Position numbers and translations under genes: made by a program
Notes under the pieces: model-generated
Seen by the model: only the letters and a program-made list of their open reading frames with translations
Databases searched by the model: none
Told to the model about the DNA's origin: nothing
Source of the DNA: Pseudomonadota bacterium
GTDB taxonomy: Bacteria; Pseudomonadota; Alphaproteobacteria; Rhizobiales; Devosiaceae
Direction: 5' to 3'
Assembly (NCBI GenBank): GCA_023437755.1
Contig: JAEZFJ010000045.1
Coordinates: 1 to 11,368 of the forward strand
Length of the DNA stretch: 11,368 bases
Shown here: positions 4,792 through 11,368 of the stretch, piece after piece
How the letters are laid out: each line of letters opens with the position of its first letter
Position numbering within the stretch: the first letter of the stretch is position 1

Positions 4792-7347
4792 TTACTCGGC
4801 CGTCAGCTGTCGCAGGAACAGGGCAGGGCGGGGACGCATCGCCGGCAAGATGGTCGTCGCCCCCAGCACGCCGCTGAGCAGCAACGCAACGCCTGCGAAA
4901 GCTGCCAGTGACAGCGCCGGCAGCGCAAACTCCACCTCGAGCAGCAGCACCGTCAGGAACCAGGCAAGCCCGATCCCGAGCGGTACGGCCACAAGTGCCG
5001 CGACAAGCGCGAGCAAGACGTGCTCCAGCAGGGCCGTGCCCACCAGCGTCGGCACCCGCACGCCGATCACCCGCATCACCACCGCGTCCGCCTGCCGCTG
5101 CTTGCGGCCCGTCAGCAGGCTGCCGATCAGCACCAGCAGGCCATTGGCGACCGCCACGCCGCCGACGATCGAGGCCGCGAGCGACAATTGCTGCAGGGCC
5201 AGGGTGATCTTCTGCAGCGTCTCCCCGATCGGAATGAACCGCACATCCGGAAGTTCGTCAGCCAGCCGCAGTTCCACCGCGTCTTCCCGGCCAGCCGCCG
5301 TCGTCACCGCCCCAAGAAGGGTCAGTGGATAATCCTCGATCACGCCGGGGGAGAAGGTAACCAGCACATCGATGCCGCCCTGCCAGGAATAGTCGCGGAA
5401 ACTGCCAATCGTTGCCGTCACCTCGTCGCCAAAGATCGAGAAAGTCACCTGGTCGCCGAGCGACACGCCCAGTCCCGACCGGAGGTCCTGGTGCAGCGAC
5501 ACCAGGGCATCACCATTATAGTCAGCGGCCCACCACGAGCCGGCAACGATCCGCGATGCCGTCGGCAACTCCCTCCGATACGCCAGTGGAATTTCACCCG
5601 AGAGCAGGAACGAGGCTGCGGCTCCACGTGGGTGCAGTGTTGCGGCTGGCTCGCCGTTCACCGTCGCCACCGCGCCACGCAGCATCGGCACGGCCGTCAC
5701 TTGCGCGATTTCAGGGTCGCGATCGCCCAGCGCCTGCAGCAGGTCCACCTCGTCGTCGAACAGGTCCGGCGCCACGAAGGTGGGAGCGTCGAAGGCTGAG
5801 GCGCCGAGATACTCGTTGCGCAGATTGAGCTCGAACGACAACACCATGGTGAGCATCGTCAGGGCCAGCCCCACCGACACCACCACCGCCGGTGCGCTCG
5901 ATCCGGGGGCATCGATCTGCTTCAGCGCGCGCCGCAGCACCGCCCAGCGAGCCTCCGGCAGCCGGCGCACCAGCGCCCGCACGCCGGCCAGCACTCCCCG
6001 CAGCAACACCACCGCGGCCGCGCAGGCAATCCCGAAGCCCGCCACCAGCACCGGATCATTGGTCATGATCGAAGCCAGCCAGATGAACAGCGCCAGGGCC
6101 ACCACCAGCGGTCCGAGGCGGTTCACCGACAGCCATGCCTGCCACGGCACCGGGTCGGCGCCCACACCCTTGGAGCGGAACAGGGTCGCCGGACTGATCA
6201 TCTGCCCTTGCGTCAGCGGCAGATACGAGAAGGCAAATGCCACCACCAGCCCTGCGGCGCCGGCGACCAGCAGCGGCACTGGTTCCAGCGCCCCCGACAG
6301 CGGCACGCCGGCTGCAGAACCCACGATCGGCATGGCGACCAGCGCCCCGATCGCCCCGATCAGGAGCCCGATGCCAACCCCGATGACCGCCAGCGTTCCC
6401 ACCTGCGCAAGAAAGTGCCCCATCACCCGACGGCGGCTCGCCCCGAGGCTGCGCATGGTGGCGATCGTGATCGTGCGCTCCCCGATATAGGTCGAGATCA
6501 CCGTCCAGACGCTGACGCCGCCGACAAACAGCGACACCAGCCCCACCACCACCAGGAAGCGCATGAACAGGTCGTAGTAGCGCACCATCTCGCCAAGCCC
6601 GTCGCGCGCCGAACGCACTTGCCAGCCGGCATCGCCGAGTGCCGTGGCAATCTCTTCCTTCACCAGTTCCGCGTCGCCGTCGGCAAGCAGCAGCTTGTAG
6701 CGGAACACATTGCCAAGCCCCGGCAATGGTGATGTCCGATCGGACAGTTCGGCGAGCGCCGGCAGCGCGATCAGGGCAGGGGAGCCGAGCCGCAAGCCGC
6801 GGACCGGCGCATCGGGAACAGCACGCAGCAGCCCCCGCACCTCGAAGTCGGTTCCACCGATGCTGATCGTATCCCCAACTGCCGCATCAAGGCTGTCGAG
6901 CATCAGCGGGTCGACGAGGGCGCCGAACTGTCCGTCCCGTTCCTCCAGGAACTGTGCCGGCTTGCTGCCTTCAGGCATTTGTGGACTGTCCACCCGGCCC
7001 AGCAGCGGGTACCCCTCACCAACGGCGATCAGGTCGACAAAGGCCGTTGCTTCGAACGTCTCGGCGCGAACATTGCTGTCGACGACCATGGCGATATCGC
7101 CGAAGCCACTCATAAGGCTGAGTTCTTCGGAGGTGGCGAGTCGGTCCGCCCGGCTCAATTCCAGGCTTCCGCCCATCAGCAAGGCCGCATCCCGTTCGAT
7201 GGCTTGCCTCAAGCTCGCGCCGACGAGGCTCACGCCCGCCACCAGCGCGGTACCGATGGCCAGGCACACGATCAGCAGCGCAAAGCGCCGCCAGTCCCCC
7301 CGCATGTCCAGGAGCCCGACCCGGATCGTTGCAAGAAGCTGGTTCAT
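4792..7347 (-). CDS. YbbP-like ABC transporter permease (FtsX/MacB type)
   Basis: Large inner-membrane permease, 851 residues, of the COG3127 (YbbP) type. The layout is: a first helix (about 21-44), a large periplasmic domain (about 45-260), a block of helices (263-287, 315-345, 356-378, 411-428, 432-452), another helix (484-504), a second periplasmic domain (about 510-715) and three terminal helices (722-745, 770-795, 808-833). That is two FtsX half-modules in one chain, which is usual for this family. Each has the cytoplasmic FtsX coupling segment: GERTITIATMRSLGASRRRV (289-308) and RQADAVVMRVIGVRVP (751-766). Such permeases do not import; with a MacB/LolD-like ATPase they move lipids, lipoproteins or drive periplasmic mechanics. 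The start overlaps the ATPase stop in ATGA, so the two are coupled. The cargo is unknown. No terminator is seen beyond the stop codon. Confidence 0.9.
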   Translation of the reverse strand: MNQLLATIRVGLLDMRGDWRRFALLIVCLAIGTALVAGVSLVGASLRQAIERDAALLMGGSLELSRADRLATSEELSLMSGFGDIAMVVDSNVRAETFEATAFVDLIAVGEGYPLLGRVDSPQMPEGSKPAQFLEERDGQFGALVDPLMLDSLDAAVGDTISIGGTDFEVRGLLRAVPDAPVRGLRLGSPALIALPALAELSDRTSPLPGLGNVFRYKLLLADGDAELVKEEIATALGDAGWQVRSARDGLGEMVRYYDLFMRFLVVVGLVSLFVGGVSVWTVISTYIGERTITIATMRSLGASRRRVMGHFLAQVGTLAVIGVGIGLLIGAIGALVAMPIVGSAAGVPLSGALEPVPLLVAGAAGLVVAFAFSYLPLTQGQMISPATLFRSKGVGADPVPWQAWLSVNRLGPLVVALALFIWLASIMTNDPVLVAGFGIACAAAVVLLRGVLAGVRALVRRLPEARWAVLRRALKQIDAPGSSAPAVVVSVGLALTMLTMVLSFELNLRNEYLGASAFDAPTFVAPDLFDDEVDLLQALGDRDPEIAQVTAVPMLRGAVATVNGEPAATLHPRGAAASFLLSGEIPLAYRRELPTASRIVAGSWWAADYNGDALVSLHQDLRSGLGVSLGDQVTFSIFGDEVTATIGSFRDYSWQGGIDVLVTFSPGVIEDYPLTLLGAVTTAAGREDAVELRLADELPDVRFIPIGETLQKITLALQQLSLAASIVGGVAVANGLLVLIGSLLTGRKQRQADAVVMRVIGVRVPTLVGTALLEHVLLALVAALVAVPLGIGLAWFLTVLLLEVEFALPALSLAAFAGVALLLSGVLGATTILPAMRPRPALFLRQLTAE

Positions 7348-8102
7348 AGGATGGCGGGTTCAGCCGGCGTTTCGCTCAGTACGCCGTTGTTCATGGTCAT
7401 CATCCGATCGGCCCGCTGGGCCAGCGCCGGATCGTGGGTAATCAGGACCACGGCCGTGTTCTGCCGCCGCGCGAGTTCGAAGATCAGTTCGATCACCATC
7501 AAGCCGGTGGTCTGGTCGAGGTTGCCGGTTGGCTCGTCCGCCAACAGCAGCCGCGGTTTTGTCACCAGCGCCCGGGCAATGCCGACGCGCTGCTGCTCCC
7601 CGCCCGACATGGCGCTGGGGCGATGGGTGAGCCGTTCGCCGAGCCCGACAGCCGTGAGCGCTGCTGCGGCTTCCTTGCGCACTTCGGCCAGCGGCAGGTG
7701 CGGCGAGGCGATCTCCAGCGCCAGCGCCACATTGTCGAGGGCCGTCAGCGACGGGATCAGGTGAAAGCTCTGGAAGATGATGCCGACATTGTCCCGGCGG
7801 AACTCGGCAAGCTGGTCTTCGCTCAGCTTGGTCAGTTCGGTTCCGGCCACGCTCACAGTGCCGCTTGTGGGCCGCTCGAGTCCGGCCAGCTGCATCAGCA
7901 GTGAGGTCTTGCCGCTGCCGGAAGGACCGACCACCGCAACCACTTCGGCTGGCTCCAGACGAAGCGACACATTTCGGAGGATGTGGAGAGTCTCGCCGGA
8001 TAGCACCAGCGAGTAGCAAAGGTCCTGCGCTGCGACCAGGGGCGTTCCGCCAGCCGCAGCGAAACCTGCGGTCTTGGCACTCGGCGATGCTTGCGTATCC
8101 AT
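7344..8102 (-). CDS. YbbA-like ABC transporter ATP-binding protein
   Basis: Cytoplasmic ATPase partner of the downstream permease, 252 residues, MacB/LolD/YbbA class. All motifs are intact: Walker A GPSGSGKT (59-66), Q-loop QSFHL (111-115), signature SGGEQQRVGIA (166-176), Walker B LLLADEPTGNLD (185-196) and H-loop THD (222-224). NVGIIFQSFHLIPSLTALDNV (105-125) and DEPTGNLD are typical of this class and resemble E. coli YbbA. The first 22 residues (Ala/Ser-rich) are extra and may be disordered. The start codon has no clear ribosome site but lies 22 bases behind the stop of the small exported protein, suggesting coupled translation. E. coli ybbAP is divergent from the esterase gene tesA; no tesA is present in this window. 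The assignment to YbbA rather than LolD rests mainly on its partner permease. Confidence 0.9.
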   Translation of the reverse strand: MDTQASPSAKTAGFAAAGGTPLVAAQDLCYSLVLSGETLHILRNVSLRLEPAEVVAVVGPSGSGKTSLLMQLAGLERPTSGTVSVAGTELTKLSEDQLAEFRRDNVGIIFQSFHLIPSLTALDNVALALEIASPHLPLAEVRKEAAAALTAVGLGERLTHRPSAMSGGEQQRVGIARALVTKPRLLLADEPTGNLDQTTGLMVIELIFELARRQNTAVVLITHDPALAQRADRMMTMNNGVLSETPAEPAIL

Positions 8103-8124
8103 GGGGATCAGACTGTCAGCCGCC

Positions 8125-8637
8125 TCACCTGCGTGAGAACGGCACCTCCGCGGTCATGACTTCACCGGAGTCGTTGAACTCAACCTGGAAGTGCACGGTT
8201 ATGGACTGCCCGATCAGCTCGATGACGGCGCCGATCTGCACGTCGTTGCCGCGCTTGTCGGCCTGCCGCTCCTCGAGGCTGAACACGATGCGGTCGCCGC
8301 GCTCGCGCCCCACGGCATCACCGGTGAACCCGGCGTTCGAGCTCATCACTGCCTCGTAGCGGCCTGCCCCCGTGTTGTAGGCGATCGTGCCGGCCACCGA
8401 GAGGTTCATGTTAACCAGGCTGCAGCGCCCCGAATAGTTGATCTTGGACATGCGCCCCCGGTCAACCGTCAGTCGGCAGCGAAACTCTTCGGGCTTCTCG
8501 CCGCCCACCAATTGTCCCGAGCCGCTCCAGTTGCCGGCGAAGTCGTAGAGGCGGTTTGTCTGCTCGTTGGCTTGCACAGGCAGCGCCATGGCAGCAGTCA
8601 TCAGGATAATGCCGGCCCATGAGGCGGTTCTTGACAT
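8125..8637 (-). CDS. Small exported protein, possibly lipocalin-like, first gene of the ybbAP-like operon
   Basis: I do not recognise a named family with certainty. The 170-residue product has a Sec signal peptide, MSRTASWAGIILMTAAMALPVQA, cleaved after A23, with no lipobox cysteine, so it should be a soluble periplasmic or secreted protein. The mature part alternates short beta strands and turns: FAGNWSGSGQL (33-43), FRCRLTVDRG (52-61), MNLSVAGTIAYN (77-88), RIVFSLEE (116-123), ITVHFQVEF (146-154). C54 and C72 are its only cysteines and could form a disulfide. The GxW-containing start and the strand pattern recall small lipocalin/avidin-like barrels and a rhizobial set of exported hypothetical proteins. 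GGGGAG lies 6 bases before the ATG at 8637; the frame stays open upstream to 8787 but that extension has no signal sequence. It leads directly into the ATPase and permease genes, so it may be an accessory or cargo protein. Confidence 0.75.
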   Translation of the reverse strand: MSRTASWAGIILMTAAMALPVQANEQTNRLYDFAGNWSGSGQLVGGEKPEEFRCRLTVDRGRMSKINYSGRCSLVNMNLSVAGTIAYNTGAGRYEAVMSSNAGFTGDAVGRERGDRIVFSLEERQADKRGNDVQIGAVIELIGQSITVHFQVEFNDSGEVMTAEVPFSRR

Positions 8638-8693
8638 CGGTGGCTCCCCTTCACGGTGCGCAAGCCACTGCGGCAGCACACCGACACACCCAT

Positions 8694-8704
8694 TCTCAAT
8701 GAGA
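8694..8704. promoter_or_regulatory. Small palindrome at the putative transcription start
   Basis: TCTCA-A-TGAGA, a perfect 5-bp dyad around one base, lies directly downstream of the candidate -10 box, where a repressor would block initiation. It is short and could be chance. Confidence 0.3.
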
Positions 8705-8705
8705 T

Positions 8706-8734
8706 TCGATAAGTATGTGCTACGCCAAATGCAA
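8706..8734 (-). promoter_or_regulatory. Candidate promoter of the exported protein / YbbAP-like operon
   Basis: On the minus strand TTGCAT (8734-8729), 17 bases, TATCGA (8711-8706). Transcription would begin near 8699, leaving a leader of about 60 bases before the ATG at 8637. The -35 box lies within the loop and inner arm of the dyad at 8717-8750. Inferred from hexamer match and spacing only. Confidence 0.4.
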
Positions 8735-8750
8735 ATGTTTGCGGTAGCAC
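8717..8750. promoter_or_regulatory. Long inverted repeat overlapping the candidate -35 box
   Basis: GTGCTACGCCAAA (8717-8729) pairs with TTTGCGGTAGCAC (8738-8750) at 11 of 13 positions around an 8-base centre. The centre holds a tandem CAAATG-CAAATG (8726-8737) and the inner dyad GCAAA-TG-TTTGC (8731-8742). The right arm TTTGCGG (8738-8744) also forms a perfect 7-bp dyad with CCGCAAA (8756-8762). The position over a candidate promoter suggests a protein-binding operator. The regulator is unknown. Confidence 0.5.
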
Positions 8751-8844
8751 CCTTTCCGCAAATCTTCGTCAGCCCGTGCATTTTCACATGTTGCGGCCCC
8801 TGGACCCCACCCGAATGAGGGATATCGGAACAACCCGCAACAAA

Positions 8845-8867
8845 GCCGGGGGGAAGGTCCCCTCGGC
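8845..8867 (-). terminator. Probable intrinsic terminator of the tricorn-type protease gene
   Basis: On the minus strand GCCGAGGGGA, a 3-base loop and TCCCCCCGGC form a 10-bp stem with one A-C mismatch, beginning 28 bases after the stop codon and followed by TTTGTTG. The T-run is short and interrupted, so efficiency is uncertain. It separates the protease gene from the next operon. Confidence 0.5.
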
Positions 8868-8895
8868 AGCAGGTGTCAGCGCGACGCCTCCAGGA

Positions 8896-11368
8896 TCAGC
8901 GGCCGCAGTCCGCCTCCGCCCCGATCTCCTGCATCAGCGATGCGACAGCCGCTTCGAGCTGCGGATCGGTGTTGAGGCCCAGGGCATTCGGATCGGACGG
9001 CACATGGATGTCGGGATGGATGATGTGGTTCTCGTAGTACGAGCCGTCCAGACGCCGGTTCGGCAGAACCGGGATGCCGTAGACTAGGCCCGGTACGATC
9101 CGGCTTTCCACGTAGTTCACGGCCGTTCCCGTGTTGAGCACCGTATCGCCCACCAGCTTGCCGAGTTCGTTGTCCTGGTAGGCTTGCGGGAACACCGAGC
9201 CGTCCGAATAGCCGAAACTGTCCACCACCACCGCACTCGGCCACAGCCAGCGATTGTTGGGTTCGTGGTCCAGCGCGCCGTCGTCGCGCCCCAGCGTGGC
9301 GTACGCCGTGCCGGAAAGCAGGGTGATCAGTTCGCGCGTAAGGTTGCCGCCGCCATTGGATCGGACGTCGACGATCGCGGCCTTCGCCATGTTGCGCGCT
9401 GCGCTGAGCGTCGCCAGCAGGTCCAGATAGGGGCCGGTGTCCATCGCCGGCAGGTACTGGTAGGCGATGCAGCCGTTCGACAGCCGCTGCACCGTCTCTG
9501 CTCGAGCATCCAGCAGGCGGCGTTTGGCCAGCCCCTGCTCTTCGCCAGGGCTGATGGGTTTGACCTGCACGATCCGTTCGCTGCCGTCGCCGTCGAGATC
9601 GATGACGCCGACCAGCGCCTGCCGTCCAACATTGAGGTCGAGCAGCCTGTCCAGCCCACCGGCTTCGGGCACCGGCTGGCCATTGATAGAGGAGATGATG
9701 TCCCCCGCATCGATGCCCAGTGACTGCCGGTCGAGCGGTCCGCCCGGGAGCACGGCCGCGATCCGCCGTCCTTCCCCCGTGTAGCCATGATCCAGGTACA
9801 CGCCAAGGGCGTCGTTGTGCGTGCCGATGCCATCGGTCGTCCCTTCGGTCCCGTGGAACGAGACGAACAGGTGGGACGCCGACAGTTCGCCCAGCATTGC
9901 TGCAATCAGGCTCACCAGTTCACGGTTGGTGGCCACGGAGGGAACATAAGCGCGATATTTCTCGCCGATTGCTTCCCAGTCTCGTCCCTCGAGACCCGCA
10001 TCGTAGAAGCGATACTTGATGTCCGCCCAGGCCTGTTCGAATGCCGCATGGCGAGCCGCCTGCTCGTCGCGCGTAAAGAAGATGTCGGTGGCGACAGCGA
10101 ACCTCTGGTCGGGTTGCGCCAGCGGTACCCTCAGGATTTCGCCCGGCATCTTGAGGTCGACCAGCCCTGCGTCGGGAGCGAATGAGATGTCCAGCAGGTT
10201 GGGCACCGTCAGGCTGGCAAGGCTGTCGTGCTCGCCGGTCGCCAGGTCGACCACGTTGAGCTCGAGCGTTTCGCCGTCAAAGGTCGGCGCCAGCAGATAC
10301 TGAGGATCGTCCAGCGCCAGCAGGCCCACCGGGCCGGGCAGGTCGGACGTCAACCGATCTTCGAGCCGCCGCGAACGAAAACGGTCCGCCGGGTAGCTCT
10401 TGGCAACAACGTCGTCAGCGTCCTGATCCGCATCGCCAGCGGTGCCATCGGCATGGTCGAGAAAATCCTGCCGCGCCGCCTCGGACAGGAAGATGCGGTA
10501 GAGATCGCTGTCTTCAGAGTGCAGCTGCGCGTCGCGTGACCCGTAGAGCGTTGTCGATCCGATGATCTGCGTCCCATCCGCGGACCAGACATAGTGCCAG
10601 AGATCGGTGACGGTGCCGACCGGGCGCGGGGAAGCGCTGCCGTCGGCGGGCACGATGGCGACCCGACGCAGCTCGGACGCATCGATGGTGTTCCAGTCGA
10701 CCGCCAGCTCCGCCGAGTTCGGCGACCAGGCGAACTGCAGATTGCCGTCGAAATAGGTGGAATTGTAGTCGCCCGCCCCAAACAGAACGGTCACGTCACC
10801 GCTTTCGAGCTCAAGGACCCGGACTTCGCGCCGGTCGGCGATATAGGCGATCTTGCTGCCGTCGGGCGAGAACGTCGGCTTCGCAGCGTTGCCATCTTCT
10901 TCCACCAGCAGCTTCTGCTCCTCGTAGTTCAGTGCCAACCCGCTTTCGCCGCCGCTCAGATCGACGGCATAGAGGCCCCATTGGTGATCCCTCTGCGCCG
11001 CATAGACCAGCAGCGTGCTGTCTGGCGAGAAGGTGATGTCCCGCTCCTCGCCCGGCGTGTCGGTGATCCGCCGATAGTTGCCGTCGCCGTCCGACAGGAA
11101 CACATCCGTGTTTGCGACATGCGCGAACAGCGTTCCGTCGGGCGAACTCGTGAATCCCTGCGACTGCTCGGCGTAGTAGTTGGTCCGGTTGTTGGTGCGC
11201 TGGTCGAGCGTCAGGATCTCGATCGCCGTCGGCTCTTCCGCACCGGGCGCCATGGTGTCGATGCGGCCGCCATGGGTGAAAGCGAGTGTGCCGTCGTCGG
11301 CAACCGACAGATAGCGTACCGCCTCGTCGGAGTAGCGGGTCAGTTGCATCTCCTCCATGGTCGACAGG
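8896..11368 (-). CDS. Tricorn-type protease, N-terminus beyond the window
   Basis: Large serine protease of the tricorn family (peptidase S41 clan), which trims oligopeptides to short peptides. The visible 823 residues are open at the right edge; an internal ATG at 11358 is not a likely start because the frame continues through it. Numbering from that Met: beta-propeller repeats of the PD40 kind (SSPDGTLFAH 71-80, FSPDSTLLVY 110-119, FSPDGSKIAY 163-172, WSPNSAELAV 211-220, WSADGTQIIG 258-267), an acidic linker (301-318), a second propeller region with diverged repeats (about 340-420), a helical core (about 430-505), a PDZ domain (about 515-600) and the catalytic domain (about 620-800). The catalytic residues can be matched to the Thermoplasma enzyme: S495-H496, nucleophile S718-D719 (GYSDG) and E776. 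Spacings of 222 and 58 compare with 219 and 58 there. About 250 residues are probably missing. Whether it is cytoplasmic or exported depends on the unseen N-terminus. Confidence 0.9.
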   Translation of the reverse strand, partial: LSTMEEMQLTRYSDEAVRYLSVADDGTLAFTHGGRIDTMAPGAEEPTAIEILTLDQRTNNRTNYYAEQSQGFTSSPDGTLFAHVANTDVFLSDGDGNYRRITDTPGEERDITFSPDSTLLVYAAQRDHQWGLYAVDLSGGESGLALNYEEQKLLVEEDGNAAKPTFSPDGSKIAYIADRREVRVLELESGDVTVLFGAGDYNSTYFDGNLQFAWSPNSAELAVDWNTIDASELRRVAIVPADGSASPRPVGTVTDLWHYVWSADGTQIIGSTTLYGSRDAQLHSEDSDLYRIFLSEAARQDFLDHADGTAGDADQDADDVVAKSYPADRFRSRRLEDRLTSDLPGPVGLLALDDPQYLLAPTFDGETLELNVVDLATGEHDSLASLTVPNLLDISFAPDAGLVDLKMPGEILRVPLAQPDQRFAVATDIFFTRDEQAARHAAFEQAWADIKYRFYDAGLEGRDWEAIGEKYRAYVPSVATNRELVSLIAAMLGELSASHLFVSFHGTEGTTDGIGTHNDALGVYLDHGYTGEGRRIAAVLPGGPLDRQSLGIDAGDIISSINGQPVPEAGGLDRLLDLNVGRQALVGVIDLDGDGSERIVQVKPISPGEEQGLAKRRLLDARAETVQRLSNGCIAYQYLPAMDTGPYLDLLATLSAARNMAKAAIVDVRSNGGGNLTRELITLLSGTAYATLGRDDGALDHEPNNRWLWPSAVVVDSFGYSDGSVFPQAYQDNELGKLVGDTVLNTGTAVNYVESRIVPGLVYGIPVLPNRRLDGSYYENHIIHPDIHVPSDPNALGLNTDPQLEAAVASLMQEIGAEADCGR

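Larger units (their letters stand above)
8638..8895. other. Intergenic region between the protease gene and the exported-protein operon
   Basis: This 258-base stretch holds no convincing gene. Going along the minus strand it contains a probable terminator of the protease gene (8845-8867), a dyad-rich segment (8694-8762), a candidate promoter (8706-8734) and the leader of the exported-protein gene. The part at about 8690-8790 is clearly richer in A/T than the flanking genes. TTGCGG occurs four times between 8739 and 8840, twice on each strand. Confidence 0.7.

Noticed and set aside
8638..8787. In-frame upstream ATG at 8787 for the small exported protein
   Set aside because: The 50-residue extension covers the candidate promoter and dyads and lacks a signal peptide, while the ATG at 8637 has GGGGAG at a proper distance and a clean signal peptide.
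11356..11358. ATG at 11358 as the start of the protease gene
   Set aside because: The frame stays open to the window edge, and the first residues after the ATG already look like the middle of a beta-propeller; catalytic-residue numbering suggests about 250 residues are missing upstream.

Overview
The window looks like a chromosomal piece of a high-GC alphaproteobacterium, most likely of the order Hyphomicrobiales (Rhizobium/Devosia-like). This rests on the G/C-rich codon use and on the sugar-binding protein, which resembles what I remember of Sinorhizobium meliloti FrcB nearly end to end. No RNA gene, insertion sequence, CRISPR array or prophage element is visible, and the window is almost fully coding.

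Left part (1-2461, minus strand): a fructose-type ABC importer operon in the order frcB (periplasmic binding protein), frcC (permease), frcA (ATPase, cut by the left edge after 99 residues). frcC and frcA overlap by 4 bases. frcB and frcC are separated by 70 bases holding a perfect 11-bp hairpin with a four-base loop, which probably helps the binding protein to be made in excess over the membrane parts. A ROK-family repressor-like gene (about 2732-3955, plus strand) is divergent from frcB. The roughly 270-base region between them carries an A/T-rich imperfect palindrome (2581-2615) whose outer ends are two outward-facing TTGAC boxes, a layout that would let one bound repressor control both directions.

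Middle (about 4026-4790, plus strand): a four-helix membrane protein of the DUF4239 (bestrophin-like) type. Its stop codon lies one base from the stop codon of the convergent permease gene.

Right-middle (4792-8637, minus strand): a three-gene operon. The first gene encodes a small exported protein with a predicted beta-rich, lipocalin-like fold, followed by a YbbA-like ABC ATPase and a YbbP-like 851-residue FtsX/MacB-type permease (ATGA overlap). Its upstream region (8638-8895) contains stacked dyads and four copies of TTGCGG around a candidate promoter.

Right edge (8896-11368, minus strand): the C-terminal 823 residues of a tricorn-type protease (beta-propeller, PDZ, S41-like catalytic domain) with its Ser-His / Ser-Asp / Glu catalytic residues intact. 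Its N-terminus lies beyond the window, and a probable intrinsic terminator follows its stop codon.

Taken together this is sugar uptake with its local regulator, an envelope-export module of unknown cargo, and a large peptidase. I do not see clear evidence of a wholly new multi-gene system. The least explained parts are the small exported protein coupled to YbbAP, its dyad-rich promoter, and the DUF4239 gene behind the ROK regulator.
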